Positions 36,158 through 47,667 of a stretch of DNA of 64,000 nt are shown here, piece by piece. The stretch spans positions 1 through 64,000 of the forward strand of contig NZ_MWLK01000020.1 in NCBI RefSeq assembly GCF_002198715.1, read 5' to 3'. Position 1 is the first letter of the stretch, and each line of letters begins with the position of its first letter. The position numbers and the translations under genes were made by a program. Below the pieces are notes generated by a model that was not told the DNA's origin, did no database searches, and saw nothing but the letters and a program-made list of their open reading frames with translations. This stretch comes from Rhodomicrobium sp. R_RK_3. GTDB lineage: Bacteria; Pseudomonadota; Alphaproteobacteria; Rhizobiales; Rhodomicrobiaceae.

Positions 36158-37168
36158 CAGCCGGCTGATGCAGAATTCCACGGCATCGAGCAGCGCCGCC
36201 TTCTCCCGGCTGTCGGGGAAGATCGCCATCGCGTCGCAGGCCATGGCGCCGTAATGGCGGGCGCGGTTGATGGTGTCGTCGATGGCGCCGGAGCGGCGCA
36301 CATAGGCGATCGCCTGTTCCAGATCGCCGTCGCCCGGCTCCTCGTCCTGCAGGGTGCGCCGCCAGAAGGCGCGCTCGTCTTCGGTGCCGCGCCGGAAGGA
36401 CAGCACGACGGGCAGCGTGATCTTGCCCTCGCGGAAATCGTCGCCGACGCTCTTGCCGAGCTTGGCCTGTTCGCCGGAATAATCCAGCGCGTCGTCCACG
36501 AGCTGGAAGGCCAGCCCCAGATTCTTGCCGTAGGACCGGAGCGCCGCCTGCTCCTCCGCCGAGCGCTCGGCCACGATGCCGCCGACCTCCGCCGCCGCCG
36601 AAAACAGCGCGGCAGTCTTGGACTGGATCACGGCCATATATTCGTCTTCGGTGGTGGCGGTGTTCTTCGACACCGAGAGCTGCAGCACCTCGCCCTCGGC
36701 GATGACGACGGCGGCATTGGAGAGGACGCGCAGCGCGCCCATCGAGCCGACCTCGACCATCATCTTGAAGGCCTGTCCGAGCAGGAAATCGCCCACCAGG
36801 ACGCTCGCCTCGTTGCCCCAGAGCAGCCGCGCCGTGACCTTGCCGCGCCGCAGGTCGCTCTCATCAACCACATCGTCATGCAAAAGCGTCGCCGTATGCA
36901 TGAACTCGACGGCGGCGGCGAGCTTGACATGGCCCGCCCCGCGATAGCCGCAGAGCTTAGCCGAGGCGATGGTCAGCATCGGACGCATGCGCTTGCCGCC
37001 GGAATCGATGAGATGCCGCGCCAGCTCGGGAATCATGTCGACATCGGACCGCGCCTTGTCGAGGATGATGCGATTGACCGAAGCCATGTCATCGCCGACC
37101 AGAGCCATGAGCGGCTTCAGCTTGTCGAGCGGCTCGCGCTGCTCCTCTAATGTGACGACCACACCCAA
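36152..37168 (-). CDS. ispB: Polyprenyl diphosphate synthase (octa-/decaprenyl type)
   Basis: A 338-residue trans-prenyltransferase that builds the ubiquinone side chain from FPP and IPP. The first aspartate-rich motif is HDDVVDESDLRRG near residue 93, and the second is LVDDALDYSG near residue 230. SGGKRMRPML near residue 55 binds IPP. The TTG start at 37168 is supported by GAGGAGG 5 bases upstream. In many Hyphomicrobiales it is next to DUF2007, methyltransferase, S49 protease and glyQ, as here; the others are divergent from it. Confidence 0.93.
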   Translation of the reverse strand: MGVVVTLEEQREPLDKLKPLMALVGDDMASVNRIILDKARSDVDMIPELARHLIDSGGKRMRPMLTIASAKLCGYRGAGHVKLAAAVEFMHTATLLHDDVVDESDLRRGKVTARLLWGNEASVLVGDFLLGQAFKMMVEVGSMGALRVLSNAAVVIAEGEVLQLSVSKNTATTEDEYMAVIQSKTAALFSAAAEVGGIVAERSAEEQAALRSYGKNLGLAFQLVDDALDYSGEQAKLGKSVGDDFREGKITLPVVLSFRRGTEDERAFWRRTLQDEEPGDGDLEQAIAYVRRSGAIDDTINRARHYGAMACDAMAIFPDSREKAALLDAVEFCISRLH

Positions 37169-37386
37169 TTGCGCCTCCTCGATGGAACGCTTTTACGCCC
37201 GCGCTATTAGCCTCAGCCGTCAAGCCTGGGTCAAGCGGGCATGTCGCCCTTGCGACGAAGTAATCATGGTGCCTTCCGGCGGACCTGTATTGAGGCTACA
37301 AGTCTTTGAAATCGGCGCGGCTTGGAGAAGCGTCAATGAGATGGAACGTCGCGGGCCATCCGCCGTTCCGCCCCGTTTTTGGAGGG

Positions 37387-37617
37387 ATGATGAAAGAGCT
37401 GATCAGGAGCAACGATCCTGTACTGCTGTCCTTTATCGACGCGCTGCTGAACGAGGCGAATATTCCGCATGAGTTGGCCGATGAGCATATGAGCATCCTG
37501 GACGGCTCGATCGGCGCGCTGCCGCGGCGGATGCTGGTCCGGGACGAAGATTTTTACGCCGCACGCGCGGCGCTGGCCGACGCCGAGATCGAATTGCCGG
37601 ACCCGGATGGCGACTGA
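37387..37617 (+). CDS. DUF2007 small protein
   Basis: A 76-residue DUF2007 protein, described as a putative signal-transducing protein of unknown function. Its compact alpha/beta fold is suggested by MKELIRSNDPVLLSFIDALL, the helix around NEANIPHELADEH and the C-terminal VRDEDFYAARAALADAEIE. Tandem ATGs at 37387 and 37390 follow GGAGGG, and the second may be used. The stop overlaps the methyltransferase start by 11 bases, so the two are coupled. Confidence 0.85.
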   Translation: MMKELIRSNDPVLLSFIDALLNEANIPHELADEHMSILDGSIGALPRRMLVRDEDFYAARAALADAEIELPDPDGD

Positions 37618-38398
37618 GACCGGCGAGCCACACGCCTTGCCGACCACCGAGGATGCCTTTCTCGGCGGGCAGTTGATGATCGCGCAAGCCCTGCAGGGGT
37701 CGCGCGCCGGGATCGACGCGGTGTTTCTGGCGGCGGCCTGTCCGGTGCGACCGGGCGAGCGCGTGCTGGATGCGGGCGCGGGCAGCGGCGTCGTTGGGCT
37801 GGCGGTGGCGCGGCGGGTCGAGGGCGCGCGGGTGACGGGGGTCGAGATCGATCCGGAACTCTGCGCCCTCGCGAGCGCCAACGCGGCGCGCAACGGGCTC
37901 GCCGACCGCGCCGGCTATCTCTGCGCCGACATGACCTCGCCGCCCGGCCGCCTGTTCGAAGCCGGCCTCGCCCCAGACAGTTTCGACCACGCCGTCGCCA
38001 ATCCGCCCTTCCTCGACGCCGCCGGCGCCAGGTTGCCTTCCGCGCCGATGCTGCGCCGCGCCCACGCCCTGGAGACCGGAGATCTGGAGCGCTGGATCAA
38101 ATCGCTCGGCGCGCTGGTGAAGCCGAAGGGCACGCTCACCCTCGTCCACCGCGCCGACGCGCTGGCCCGCATCCTGCGCCATTGCGAGGGGCGTTTCGGC
38201 GGCCTGATCGTCTATCCGCTCTATCCGCGCGAGGGCGAGCCCGCCTGCCGCGTGCTCATTCACGGCCGCAAGGGCAGCCGCGCGCCACTCCGCCTTGCGC
38301 GCGGCATGGTCCTGCATCACGCCGGCAACGGCTTCGTCCGCGAGGCCGAGGCGATCCTGCGTGATGGTGCCAGTCTTGAACTCGGGCGCTCCAAATAG
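37607..38398 (+). CDS. TrmN6-like SAM-dependent methyltransferase
   Basis: A 263-residue class I methyltransferase of the tRNA1(Val) adenine-37 N6-methyltransferase type. Motif I is VLDAGAGSGVVGLAVARR near residue 48, an acidic strand end (VEIDPE) follows, and motif IV is the N6-adenine signature NPPF near residue 131. It probably methylates an adenine in RNA; whether the substrate is tRNA1(Val) is not shown. The start overlaps DUF2007 and the S49 protease gene follows after 142 bases. Confidence 0.87.
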   Translation: MATETGEPHALPTTEDAFLGGQLMIAQALQGSRAGIDAVFLAAACPVRPGERVLDAGAGSGVVGLAVARRVEGARVTGVEIDPELCALASANAARNGLADRAGYLCADMTSPPGRLFEAGLAPDSFDHAVANPPFLDAAGARLPSAPMLRRAHALETGDLERWIKSLGALVKPKGTLTLVHRADALARILRHCEGRFGGLIVYPLYPREGEPACRVLIHGRKGSRAPLRLARGMVLHHAGNGFVREAEAILRDGASLELGRSK

Positions 38399-38540
38399 CA
38401 TTTGCGATCGATGGGCATTCGGACGATCGGGCGGGCGGGACTGTTGCATTTTCGCGCGCCGGGCTGCCCGGCTCCTGTCCGCGCAAGCCTTCATTCACAG
38501 TTTACCCCCATCTTCACTTCGGACCCTGACCACGATTTCC

Positions 38541-39404
38541 ATGATCAATCCCATCACTAGACTTAAGCGCCTTTTCAAACGCGGCCCCGTGGTGCCGGTC
38601 GTGCGGCTGACCGGTGTCATCGGCGCCGGCACGCCCCTGCGTCAGGGCCTCTCGCTGGCCAATGTCGCGACCACCCTTGACCGGGCCTTCGCGCTCGCCG
38701 ACGACGCCATCGCCATCCAGGTGAACTCGCCCGGCGGCTCGCCGGTGCAATCACGCCAGATCTTCCAGCGCATCCGCGATCTGGCGCGGGAGAAAAACGT
38801 GCGAGTCTATATGTTTGCCGAGGATGTTGCGGCCTCGGGCGGCTACATGATCCTGTGCGCGGGCGACGAGATCTATGCCGACAGCTCCTCCATTGTCGGC
38901 TCGATCGGGGTGATCTTCGCCGGCTTCGGCTTCGTCGATCTCATCAACAAGATCGGTGTGGAACGGCGCGTCCACACGTCTGGCGAGAAGAAGATGGCGC
39001 TGGACAGTTTCCAGCCGGAAAACCCGGACGACGTCATCCGGCTGAAGGCGCTTCAGGCCGACATCCACGAGGATTTCATCGCCCTTGTCCGCGAGCGCCG
39101 CGGCGACCGCATCGCTGCCGCCGGCGACCAGTTGTTCACAGGCGAGTTTTGGGCCGGCCGCCGCGCCCTTGAGCTTGGCCTCGTCGACGGCTTAAATGAC
39201 GTCAGGACGAAAATGCGAGAGCGCTACGGCAAGAGCGTCCGGCTTCGGCTGGTGTCTTCCGAGCGCGGCCTGTTCCGCCGGCGCAGTCCCGGCGTGCTGT
39301 CGGCCTTGAACGCTTCCATGGCTGGATTCTCCGCCGGCGGGCTCGCCGAGGAGGCGATTTCGGCCATCGAAGCGAGAGCGATCTGGGCAAGATTTGGTTT
39401 TTAG
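38541..39404 (+). CDS. sppA: S49 family signal-peptide-peptidase-like serine protease
   Basis: A 287-residue single-domain S49 peptidase (SppA/SohB-like). VNSPGGSPVQSRQI near residue 62 and AEDVAASGGYMILCAGD near residue 96 carry the oxyanion and the nucleophile Ser. The general-base Lys candidate lies in TSGEKKMALDSF. The N-terminus lacks an evident membrane helix, unlike many SppA, so it may be cytoplasmic or peripheral. It probably cleaves remnant signal peptides or small membrane peptides. ATG 38541 is chosen; an upstream extension would run through the previous gene. Confidence 0.88.
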   Translation: MINPITRLKRLFKRGPVVPVVRLTGVIGAGTPLRQGLSLANVATTLDRAFALADDAIAIQVNSPGGSPVQSRQIFQRIRDLAREKNVRVYMFAEDVAASGGYMILCAGDEIYADSSSIVGSIGVIFAGFGFVDLINKIGVERRVHTSGEKKMALDSFQPENPDDVIRLKALQADIHEDFIALVRERRGDRIAAAGDQLFTGEFWAGRRALELGLVDGLNDVRTKMRERYGKSVRLRLVSSERGLFRRRSPGVLSALNASMAGFSAGGLAEEAISAIEARAIWARFGF

Positions 39405-39443
39405 CCGCGCGTACCCATGTGTAGTGCGTCTGTGAGGTGTTTG

Positions 39444-39644
39444 ATGATGTCGCAATTATTGGTTGTTGCCGCCATGTGCGCGGCTCTGGTGTTCGCCGCC
39501 CGCCGCTGGTTCAAGCGTGAAGTCGCCCGCGTGGACGACGAAATGCGCCGCACGCAGCGCAGTCTGGCTCGTGCCCGCAACGGGCAGCCGGCAAAACTGC
39601 GTTTCGATGCCGAAACGGGGCATTATTACCCGGTCGCGGATTGA
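39444..39644 (+). CDS. Small single-pass membrane protein
   Basis: A 66-residue protein with one N-terminal membrane helix (about residues 3-18, QLLVVAAMCAALVFAA) followed by a basic, charged tail ending HYYPVAD. It is typical of the small conserved protein often found between the S49 protease and glyQ genes in this order. Function is unknown. Tandem ATGs at 39444 and 39447 follow GAGGTG 7 bases upstream. Confidence 0.7.
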   Translation: MMSQLLVVAAMCAALVFAARRWFKREVARVDDEMRRTQRSLARARNGQPAKLRFDAETGHYYPVAD

Positions 39645-39828
39645 TCTGCGATCAAAGGATGGCGCGGCGCAGCTAGCGCCTCGCCTTTCCACGTCCGCAG
39701 CGCTGTTATCTGCGATTGCGCAGCGCGTTGAAAGCCGGGGTTTCCCGGGCGCATGGGATGACCGTCCTTGACCCCCGCTTGCGACCCGTTTTAGGGTTCG
39801 CGCTGGTTTAATCGGCGCGGCCATTTCC

Positions 39829-40884
39829 ATGAATCCTGTGAAATCCCAAGCTGCATCAAGCAAGGCGCAGCCTTTGGCAAAATCCTCTCCGCAAAAGAAG
39901 AAGCCTCTGCCCCAGCCGTCCGGAACGCCGTCGACGTCCGGTGACGAGCCTGCTGTGGGCGGCATTTTACGCCCCGACAAATCTTTTCAGGACCTGATCC
40001 TCACGCTGCAGCATTTCTGGGCCGCGCAAGGCTGCGTCATCCTGCAGCCCTATGACATGGAGGTCGGCGCGGGTACCTTTCACCCGGCGACGACGCTGCG
40101 CTCGCTCGGGCCGAAACCCTGGCGCGCCGCCTATGTGCAGCCCTCGCGCCGCCCCAAGGATGGGCGCTACGGCGAAAACCCGAACCGGCTCCAGCATTAT
40201 TACCAATTCCAGGCCATCCTGAAACCGTCGCCGGCCGACATCCAGGATCTCTATCTGCAAAGCCTGTATAAGATCGGCATCGACCCGAACAATCACGACA
40301 TCCGCTTCGTCGAGGACGATTGGGAGAGCCCGACGCTCGGCGCCTGGGGGCTCGGCTGGGAGGTCTGGTGCGACGGCATGGAAGTTTCGCAATTCACCTA
40401 TTTCCAGCAGGTCGGCGGCTTCGATTGCGACCCTGTCTCGGGCGAGCTGACCTATGGGCTGGAGCGGTTGGCGATGTACTGCCAGGGCGTCGACCGCGTC
40501 TATGATTTGAATTTCAACGGTCGCGACGACGATAAGAAAGTGCTCTACGGCGACGTCTTCCTGCAGGCCGAGCAGGAATTCTCGCGCTACAATTTCGAGT
40601 TCGCCGATACGGACATGCTGCTGCAGCGCTTCCGCGACGCCGAGAAGGAGTGCCAGGCGCTGCTCGCCGCAGGTGCGCCGGTCCCGGGCGCCAATGAACA
40701 GCGCCACCACATGGCGCTGCCGGCCTATGACCAGGCCATCAAGGCGTCGCACATCTTCAACCTGCTCGACGCGCGCGGCGTGATCTCCGTCACCGAGCGC
40801 CAGAGCTATATTTTGCGCGTGCGCGATCTGGCGAAAGCCTGCTGCGCCGCCTGGCTCCAGACCGAAGGCGGCGGCGCGCGCTGA
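39829..40884 (+). CDS. glyQ: Glycyl-tRNA synthetase alpha subunit with N-terminal extension
   Basis: A 351-residue GlyQ, catalytic subunit of the alpha2beta2 glycyl-tRNA synthetase. The conserved part starts [17 protein letters not shown] and includes [16 protein letters not shown] and [19 protein letters not shown], all normal. The first 45-50 residues are a low-complexity Lys/Ser/Pro-rich extension absent from most GlyQ. A GTG at 39956 could give a more standard length, but no strong ribosome site marks it. The beta-subunit gene glyS is not downstream; the pao operon on the other strand follows. Confidence 0.93.
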   Translation: MNPVKSQAASSKAQPLAKSSPQKKKPLPQPSGTPSTSGDEPAVGGILRPDKSFQDLILTLQHFWAAQGCVILQPYDMEVGAGTFHPATTLRSLGPKPWRAAYVQPSRRPKDGRYGENPNRLQHYYQFQAILKPSPADIQDLYLQSLYKIGIDPNNHDIRFVEDDWESPTLGAWGLGWEVWCDGMEVSQFTYFQQVGGFDCDPVSGELTYGLERLAMYCQGVDRVYDLNFNGRDDDKKVLYGDVFLQAEQEFSRYNFEFADTDMLLQRFRDAEKECQALLAAGAPVPGANEQRHHMALPAYDQAIKASHIFNLLDARGVISVTERQSYILRVRDLAKACCAAWLQTEGGGAR

Positions 40885-40896
40885 CATCCGAATCGC

Positions 40897-40937
40897 CGTC
40901 GCCCCGGCCGTCAGAGCCGGGGCCTACTCGCCTCTCC
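40897..40937. repeat. Dispersed 40-bp palindromic repeat, copy 2
   Basis: Near-identical to 25119-25158. It contains a perfect hairpin, arms GCCCCGGC (40901-40908) and GCCGGGGC (40916-40923). It lies between convergent glyQ and paoC-like genes, as copy 1 lies between convergent genes. It may serve as a terminator or be a REP-like element. Confidence 0.7.
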
Positions 40938-40983
40938 ACTTGCCGCAGTGCGTGCTGATCTGCGTCCGCGACGTAGCGAGACT

Positions 40984-43203
<2,220 letters not shown>

Positions 43204-43206
43204 GGA

Positions 43207-44202
43207 TTAGGCCCTCGCTTTGGCGATCATCAGCGCATCGGCGACGGTGCGCGCGCCGAGTTCGATGCGGAATGCATTGTGATGGCCGGGTTTTGCGCCC
43301 TCGAGCGCCCGCGCGCCGGCCGCCTTCGCGGCCTCCTCGGTCAGCGGCTTGCCGATCAGCGACCGCTCCGCCTCGAACGCGCGCCATGGCCGGGTGGCGA
43401 GGCCGCCGATGGCGATGCGCGCCTCGCTGACCGCGCCGTCCTCGAAAGCGACGGCAACCGCCGCCGAGGCAAGCGCGAAGGCATAGGATTCCCGGTCGCG
43501 GATCTTGTGATAGGTCGACGCGCGACCGGCATCCGTCGCCGGCACGCGGATGCGCAGGATCAGCTCGTCCGGGGCAAGCGTTGTCTCGATATCCGGGCTG
43601 TCGCCCGGCTCGCGGTGGAGCTCCTGCAAGGGGATGCTGCGCCGCCCCTTCGGCCCGAGCACGTCGACCACCGCGTCGAAGGCAGCGAGCGCGACGGCCC
43701 AGTCGCCGGGATAGGTGGCGATGCAATGCTCGCTGCCGCCGAGCAAAGCGTGGCCCCGGTCGATGCCGCCGATGGCGGCGCAGCCGCTGCCGGGCTTGCG
43801 CTTGTTGCACTGGAAGGGTTCGCCGAAGCGGAAATAGGCGCAGCGCGTGCGCTGGAGCAGGTTGCCGCCGAGGCTCGCCATGTTGCGGAGCTGCTGCGAG
43901 GCCGCCTTCCAGAGCGACTCGGACAAAGCCGGGTAGTCGCGGATGAGGCGCTCGTCACTGGCGACGTCGCTCATTTTGGCGAGCGCGCCGAACACCAGTT
44001 CGCTCTCGCCGGATGTATCGAAATCGGCGAGTTCGTCGAGGCCGGAGACATCGACCACGCGGCGCGGCGCCTCGACATTCAGCTTCATCAAATCGTAAAG
44101 CGTGGTGCCGCCGGCCAGGAAGCGCGTGCCCTGGCCGCCTGCGGCGATTGCCTCGACCGCCTCGGCGGCCGTGCGGGCACGAGAATAGCTGAAGGGCTGC
44201 AT
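43207..44202 (-). CDS. PaoB-like FAD-binding subunit with extra cysteine cluster
   Basis: A 331-residue FAD subunit of the xanthine-oxidase family. FLAGGTTLYDLMKLN near residue 35 and MASLGGNLLQRTRCAYFRF near residue 110 are the FAD-binding regions. The insert containing CAYFRFGEPFQCNKRKPGSGC with further cysteine corresponds to the extra [4Fe-4S] site known in E. coli PaoB. The start is separated from the previous stop by one base (ATG 44202, with stop at 44204-44206), so the three subunit genes are co-translated. Confidence 0.9.
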   Translation of the reverse strand: MQPFSYSRARTAAEAVEAIAAGGQGTRFLAGGTTLYDLMKLNVEAPRRVVDVSGLDELADFDTSGESELVFGALAKMSDVASDERLIRDYPALSESLWKAASQQLRNMASLGGNLLQRTRCAYFRFGEPFQCNKRKPGSGCAAIGGIDRGHALLGGSEHCIATYPGDWAVALAAFDAVVDVLGPKGRRSIPLQELHREPGDSPDIETTLAPDELILRIRVPATDAGRASTYHKIRDRESYAFALASAAVAVAFEDGAVSEARIAIGGLATRPWRAFEAERSLIGKPLTEEAAKAAGARALEGAKPGHHNAFRIELGARTVADALMIAKARA

Positions 44203-44203
44203 G

Positions 44204-44836
44204 TCAGGCCCTCCGCATCTTGGGGGCGGCGTCCTCGATGGCGGCGACGATGCCGACATAGGCGCCGCAGCGGCAGATATTGCCGCTCATATATTCGCGG
44301 ATCTGCTCGCGGCTCGTGGCATGGCCCTCCTGCACGCAGGCGATGGCGGCCATGATCTGGCCGGGCGTGCAGTAGCCGCATTGCAGCGCGTCATGATCGA
44401 TGAAGGCCTGCTGCATCGGATGAAGCTGGTCATCGGGCGCGATGCCCTCGATGGTCGTCACCTCCGCGCCGTCGGTCTGCACGGCTGGCGTCAGGCAGGA
44501 GACGACGCGGCGGCCATCGATATGCACGGTGCAGGCGCCGCATTGGCCATGATCGCAGCCTTTCTTGGCGCCGGTCAGCGCAAGCTGCTCGCGCAGCACG
44601 TCGAGCAGGGAAGCGCGGGGGTCCAGTTCCAGGTGGCGCGGCGTGCCGTTGATGACCGTCCGGACCGTGACCGTCGCCTCATTATGGCCGGTGCGCCCGG
44701 CTAGGTGAGACTGGGCTGCGGCGGCGGTGGGCAGCATCGCGGCGAGCGGCACCGCGCCCGCAGCGGCGACCACTTCGCGCCGGGTCAGTTCTCCCCCAAA
44801 ACGATGCGCTGGCGGGCGGGGCTGTTGATCTTCCAT
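44204..44836 (-). CDS. PaoA-like Tat-exported 2Fe-2S subunit
   Basis: A 210-residue iron-sulfur subunit with two [2Fe-2S] clusters: CDHGQCGACTVHIDG with a later Cys, and CGYCTPGQIMA with CRCGAY. A twin-arginine signal (LTRREVVAAAGAVPLAA, ending AAAAQ) directs the folded complex to the periplasm, the defining mark of the PaoABC type. ATG 44836 (or 44839) is chosen because GGAG lies just upstream; longer frames lack a ribosome site. It is the first gene of the operon and divergent from a LysR gene. No PaoD/XdhC-type cofactor chaperone is seen in the window. Confidence 0.9.
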   Translation of the reverse strand: MEDQQPRPPAHRFGGELTRREVVAAAGAVPLAAMLPTAAAAQSHLAGRTGHNEATVTVRTVINGTPRHLELDPRASLLDVLREQLALTGAKKGCDHGQCGACTVHIDGRRVVSCLTPAVQTDGAEVTTIEGIAPDDQLHPMQQAFIDHDALQCGYCTPGQIMAAIACVQEGHATSREQIREYMSGNICRCGAYVGIVAAIEDAAPKMRRA

Positions 44837-45016
44837 CATCGCTCCGTTGTCTGACGAGGTTTCCATCGCACAACAGCAGAGGCCGCCGCTTTCTCGAGCG
44901 GCCTTCTTGAACGCTGCTCCCCAAAGAAATAACTGACCGCCCAAATAGTTCGAGAGTTAAGACTTAAACGGACCATTCTAAAAATCTCAACAGCGGAGCC
45001 GAGCCGGGGATGCGAA

Positions 45017-45928
45017 ATGGATCGACTTGATGCCATGCGGCTGTTTACCCGGATCGTCGAGCGGCGCAGCTTCGCACAGGCGGCTCGCGACCTCGGCATC
45101 CCCAAACCGAGCGTCACCTATGCGATCAGGCAGTTGGAGGCACGGCTGGGCACCCGCCTCCTCGACCGCACCACGCGCCAGGTTCGGCCAACGGCGGATG
45201 GCATCGATTTTTACGAGCGCTGCCTCCGGCTGCTGGCCGATTTCGACGAAACGGAAGGGGCGTTCCGGCATGTCACGCCGCAAGGGCCGCTGCGCGCCGA
45301 CCTGCAAGGCTCGCTCGCCCAGCATTTCGTGATGCCGGCCCTGCCGGGATTTGTCGCGCGCTATCCGGACATTTCCTTGCGGCTGAGCGAGACCGACCGG
45401 CTGATCGACCTCGTCGCGGAGGGCGTCGACTGCGTGCTGCGCGCGGGCGAGCCGGCGGATTCCGGGCTGGTCGGCAAGCGGGTCGCATGCTTCGAGTGGC
45501 TGACCTGCGCCACCCCGGCCTATCTGGAGCGTTACGGCATGCCGCAATCCCTGGACGATCTGCAGGGCCATCGCATGGTCGGCTATCTGCACCCGTCCGG
45601 CCAGCGCGATCCGCTCGAATTTTGCGATGGCGGCGGGGTCAAGCAGATCGAGCTGCCCTCTTTCGTCACCGTGACGGGCTCGACGATCAACAGCGCCGCC
45701 GCGCTCGCCGGGCTCGGCCTGATCCAGCTCCCACGCTACAAGGTGCATGATCTGCTGCGGCAGGGCGTGCTGCGCGAGGTGCTGCCCGGCCTGCCGCCGC
45801 CATCGATGCCGGTCTGGGTGCTGTATCCGGAGAGCCGGTTCCTGTTGCAGCGCGTGCGTGTCTTCGTCGACTGGCTGGCGGAGGTGTTCGCCGCGGCTCC
45901 GCACCAATCGACGCCGAAGCGCCGGTGA
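45017..45928 (+). CDS. LysR family transcriptional regulator
   Basis: A 303-residue LysR regulator. The helix-turn-helix contains SFAQAARDLGIPKPSVTYAIRQLE (residues about 17-40) and RLLDRTTRQVRPTADG follows. The effector domain is of the standard length. It is divergent from paoABC with about 180 bases between the starts, so it is the likely regulator of the oxidoreductase; the effector (perhaps an aldehyde) is unknown. GGGG about 10 bases upstream supports the ATG. Confidence 0.88.
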   Translation: MDRLDAMRLFTRIVERRSFAQAARDLGIPKPSVTYAIRQLEARLGTRLLDRTTRQVRPTADGIDFYERCLRLLADFDETEGAFRHVTPQGPLRADLQGSLAQHFVMPALPGFVARYPDISLRLSETDRLIDLVAEGVDCVLRAGEPADSGLVGKRVACFEWLTCATPAYLERYGMPQSLDDLQGHRMVGYLHPSGQRDPLEFCDGGGVKQIELPSFVTVTGSTINSAAALAGLGLIQLPRYKVHDLLRQGVLREVLPGLPPPSMPVWVLYPESRFLLQRVRVFVDWLAEVFAAAPHQSTPKRR

Positions 45929-46090
45929 CCGTACCGCCAGTGGCATGGCAGGCGACGTATCCGCCGCCCAATGCGACACGACCCGGCACCAGTTTTCAAA
46001 CAAGGCACCACGCTTCAAGAAAACAAAGTCCGGGCTCGTCAATATCCCCGGTGACGTCGGGTGGAGAGCCCGAACACAGTTGAGCTTGGA

Positions 46091-46447
46091 ATGAGCATCA
46101 AACCCTGCCCGGTTTGTGTGCCTCCAACGCGATCAGTGAAAGCAAAAAAATGCACGTTGGCTTGGTGCGCAAGCATAAGCCGCTTAGCCGACTGCAAGAC
46201 TTTGGAGTATGCCGTGATTAGATCTTTGATCCGCGATCAGATCGTGTTGACCGATGTTTATATCAGCCGCGCGGCGGAGCGCATTGCCAATCAGCGCCTT
46301 CGCGCTTGCCGCACGTCCGGTAACGACAAGCAGGATGCTGAAATTTTGCTCGATCGATATGTCAAATTTTACGAGCAGATGGAAGATCATCGGGAGAAAC
46401 TCGAGAATTATCTAAAGCTCGTCCACAGCAGTATTTCGCCCGCCTGA
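46091..46447 (+). CDS. Hypothetical protein
   Basis: A possible 118-residue protein I do not recognise. The C-terminal 75 residues look like two amphipathic helices (IRDQIVLTDVYISRAAERIAN and LLDRYVKFYEQMEDHREKLENYL). The N-terminal 35 residues are Cys-rich and less convincing, so the true start could be a GTG in the region of 46210. Base composition (about 50% GC) is well below the neighbouring genes, a sign of recent transfer. It has no clear operon partner. Confidence 0.45.
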   Translation: MSIKPCPVCVPPTRSVKAKKCTLAWCASISRLADCKTLEYAVIRSLIRDQIVLTDVYISRAAERIANQRLRACRTSGNDKQDAEILLDRYVKFYEQMEDHREKLENYLKLVHSSISPA

Positions 46448-46603
46448 TGGCAACCCGCATGCGATGAAAGCTGCTGTCGCGCCGGCAATCGCTTTGCTGA
46501 CCCAAAGCGACTTTGAGCTGGGCACGGGAAGGCAAGCTCCGAGTCGTTTGCCCGCTGTGAGCTTGAACGGGCCGTCCGCCGGAACCCAAATGGAGATCAG
46601 ATC

Positions 46604-47578
46604 ATGTTGCGAATTGCCTTCTCATTGCTGCTGGCGGGCGCCGCCAGCCTGGCGGCCGTCTCCGCGACGCCGAACGCGGCCGCAGCCGCCACCGCCGCCG
46701 CCAAGGCGCCGGTCACCGTCCACTATCGAACCGCGACAATCGACGGCGTTAAGATCTTCTACCGCGAAGCCGGCCCGGCCAATGGCCCAGTGGTGCTGCT
46801 CCTCCACGGCTTCCCGACCTCGTCGCATATGTTCCGCAACCTCATCCCGCAGCTTGCAGACACATATCGGGTGATTGCGCCGGACTATCCCGGCTTCGGC
46901 CAGAGCGACGCGCCGGACCATACCAAGTTCGCCTACAGTTTCGGCCACTTCGCCGATATCGTCGATGCCTTGATGGGGCAGCTTGGCGCGCAGAAATATG
47001 CCCTGTACGTGATGGATTACGGTGCGCCCGTCGGTTACCGGCTCGCGCTCAAACATCCGGAACGCGTGACCGGCCTGATCGTCCAGAACGGCAATGCCTA
47101 TGACGAGGGCCTGACGGACTTCTGGAATTCCATCAGGACCTATTGGGCAGACGGCTCGGCCAAGAGCAGGGAGGCGCTCTCCAGTCTGGTGACGTTGGAG
47201 ACGACCAAGTTCCAGTATACCGACGGCGTCAAGGATCTCTCGCGCATCAGTCCCGACAATTGGGTCATCGACCAGGCCGGACTCGACCGGCCCGGCAACA
47301 AGGACATCCAGCTCGACCTGTTCTACGACTATCGCACCAACCTGCCGCTCTATCCGCAAATCCAGGCGTTCTTCCGCGAGCGCAAGCCGCCGACGCTGAT
47401 CGTCTGGGGCAAGAACGACAAGATCTTTCCCGAGGCGGGGGCGCATCCCTATCTGCGCGATCTTCCGGATGCGGAATTCCACCTTCTCGATACCGGTCAC
47501 TTCGCGCTCGAGGACAAGCTCGACGAAATGGCTCCGCTGATCCGCGCCTTCCTTGACCGCAAGTTGGGCACGCCCTGA
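46604..47578 (+). CDS. Exported alpha/beta hydrolase, haloalkane-dehalogenase/epoxide-hydrolase type
   Basis: A 324-residue alpha/beta-fold hydrolase. A signal peptide is predicted ([18 protein letters not shown], then an Ala-rich stretch to about residue 33). The oxyanion motif is [12 protein letters not shown]. The nucleophile position is Asp (D138 in VMDYGAPVG), as in haloalkane dehalogenases and epoxide hydrolases, not Ser. The catalytic His is H299 in DTGHFALED, and a WGKNDKIFP acid loop precedes it. The reaction may be C-halogen or epoxide hydrolysis in the periplasm; substrate is unknown. The isochorismatase-like gene follows by 89 bases. Confidence 0.87.
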   Translation: MLRIAFSLLLAGAASLAAVSATPNAAAAATAAAKAPVTVHYRTATIDGVKIFYREAGPANGPVVLLLHGFPTSSHMFRNLIPQLADTYRVIAPDYPGFGQSDAPDHTKFAYSFGHFADIVDALMGQLGAQKYALYVMDYGAPVGYRLALKHPERVTGLIVQNGNAYDEGLTDFWNSIRTYWADGSAKSREALSSLVTLETTKFQYTDGVKDLSRISPDNWVIDQAGLDRPGNKDIQLDLFYDYRTNLPLYPQIQAFFRERKPPTLIVWGKNDKIFPEAGAHPYLRDLPDAEFHLLDTGHFALEDKLDEMAPLIRAFLDRKLGTP

Positions 47579-47667
47579 TCCGGGAGAACCGAGCTCTGCA
47601 TCTTCCCGCGCGGCGCCTTTTCCCGCCGGCCGTCCCACTCCATCATCCCTTTATCAGTGAGATTGCC

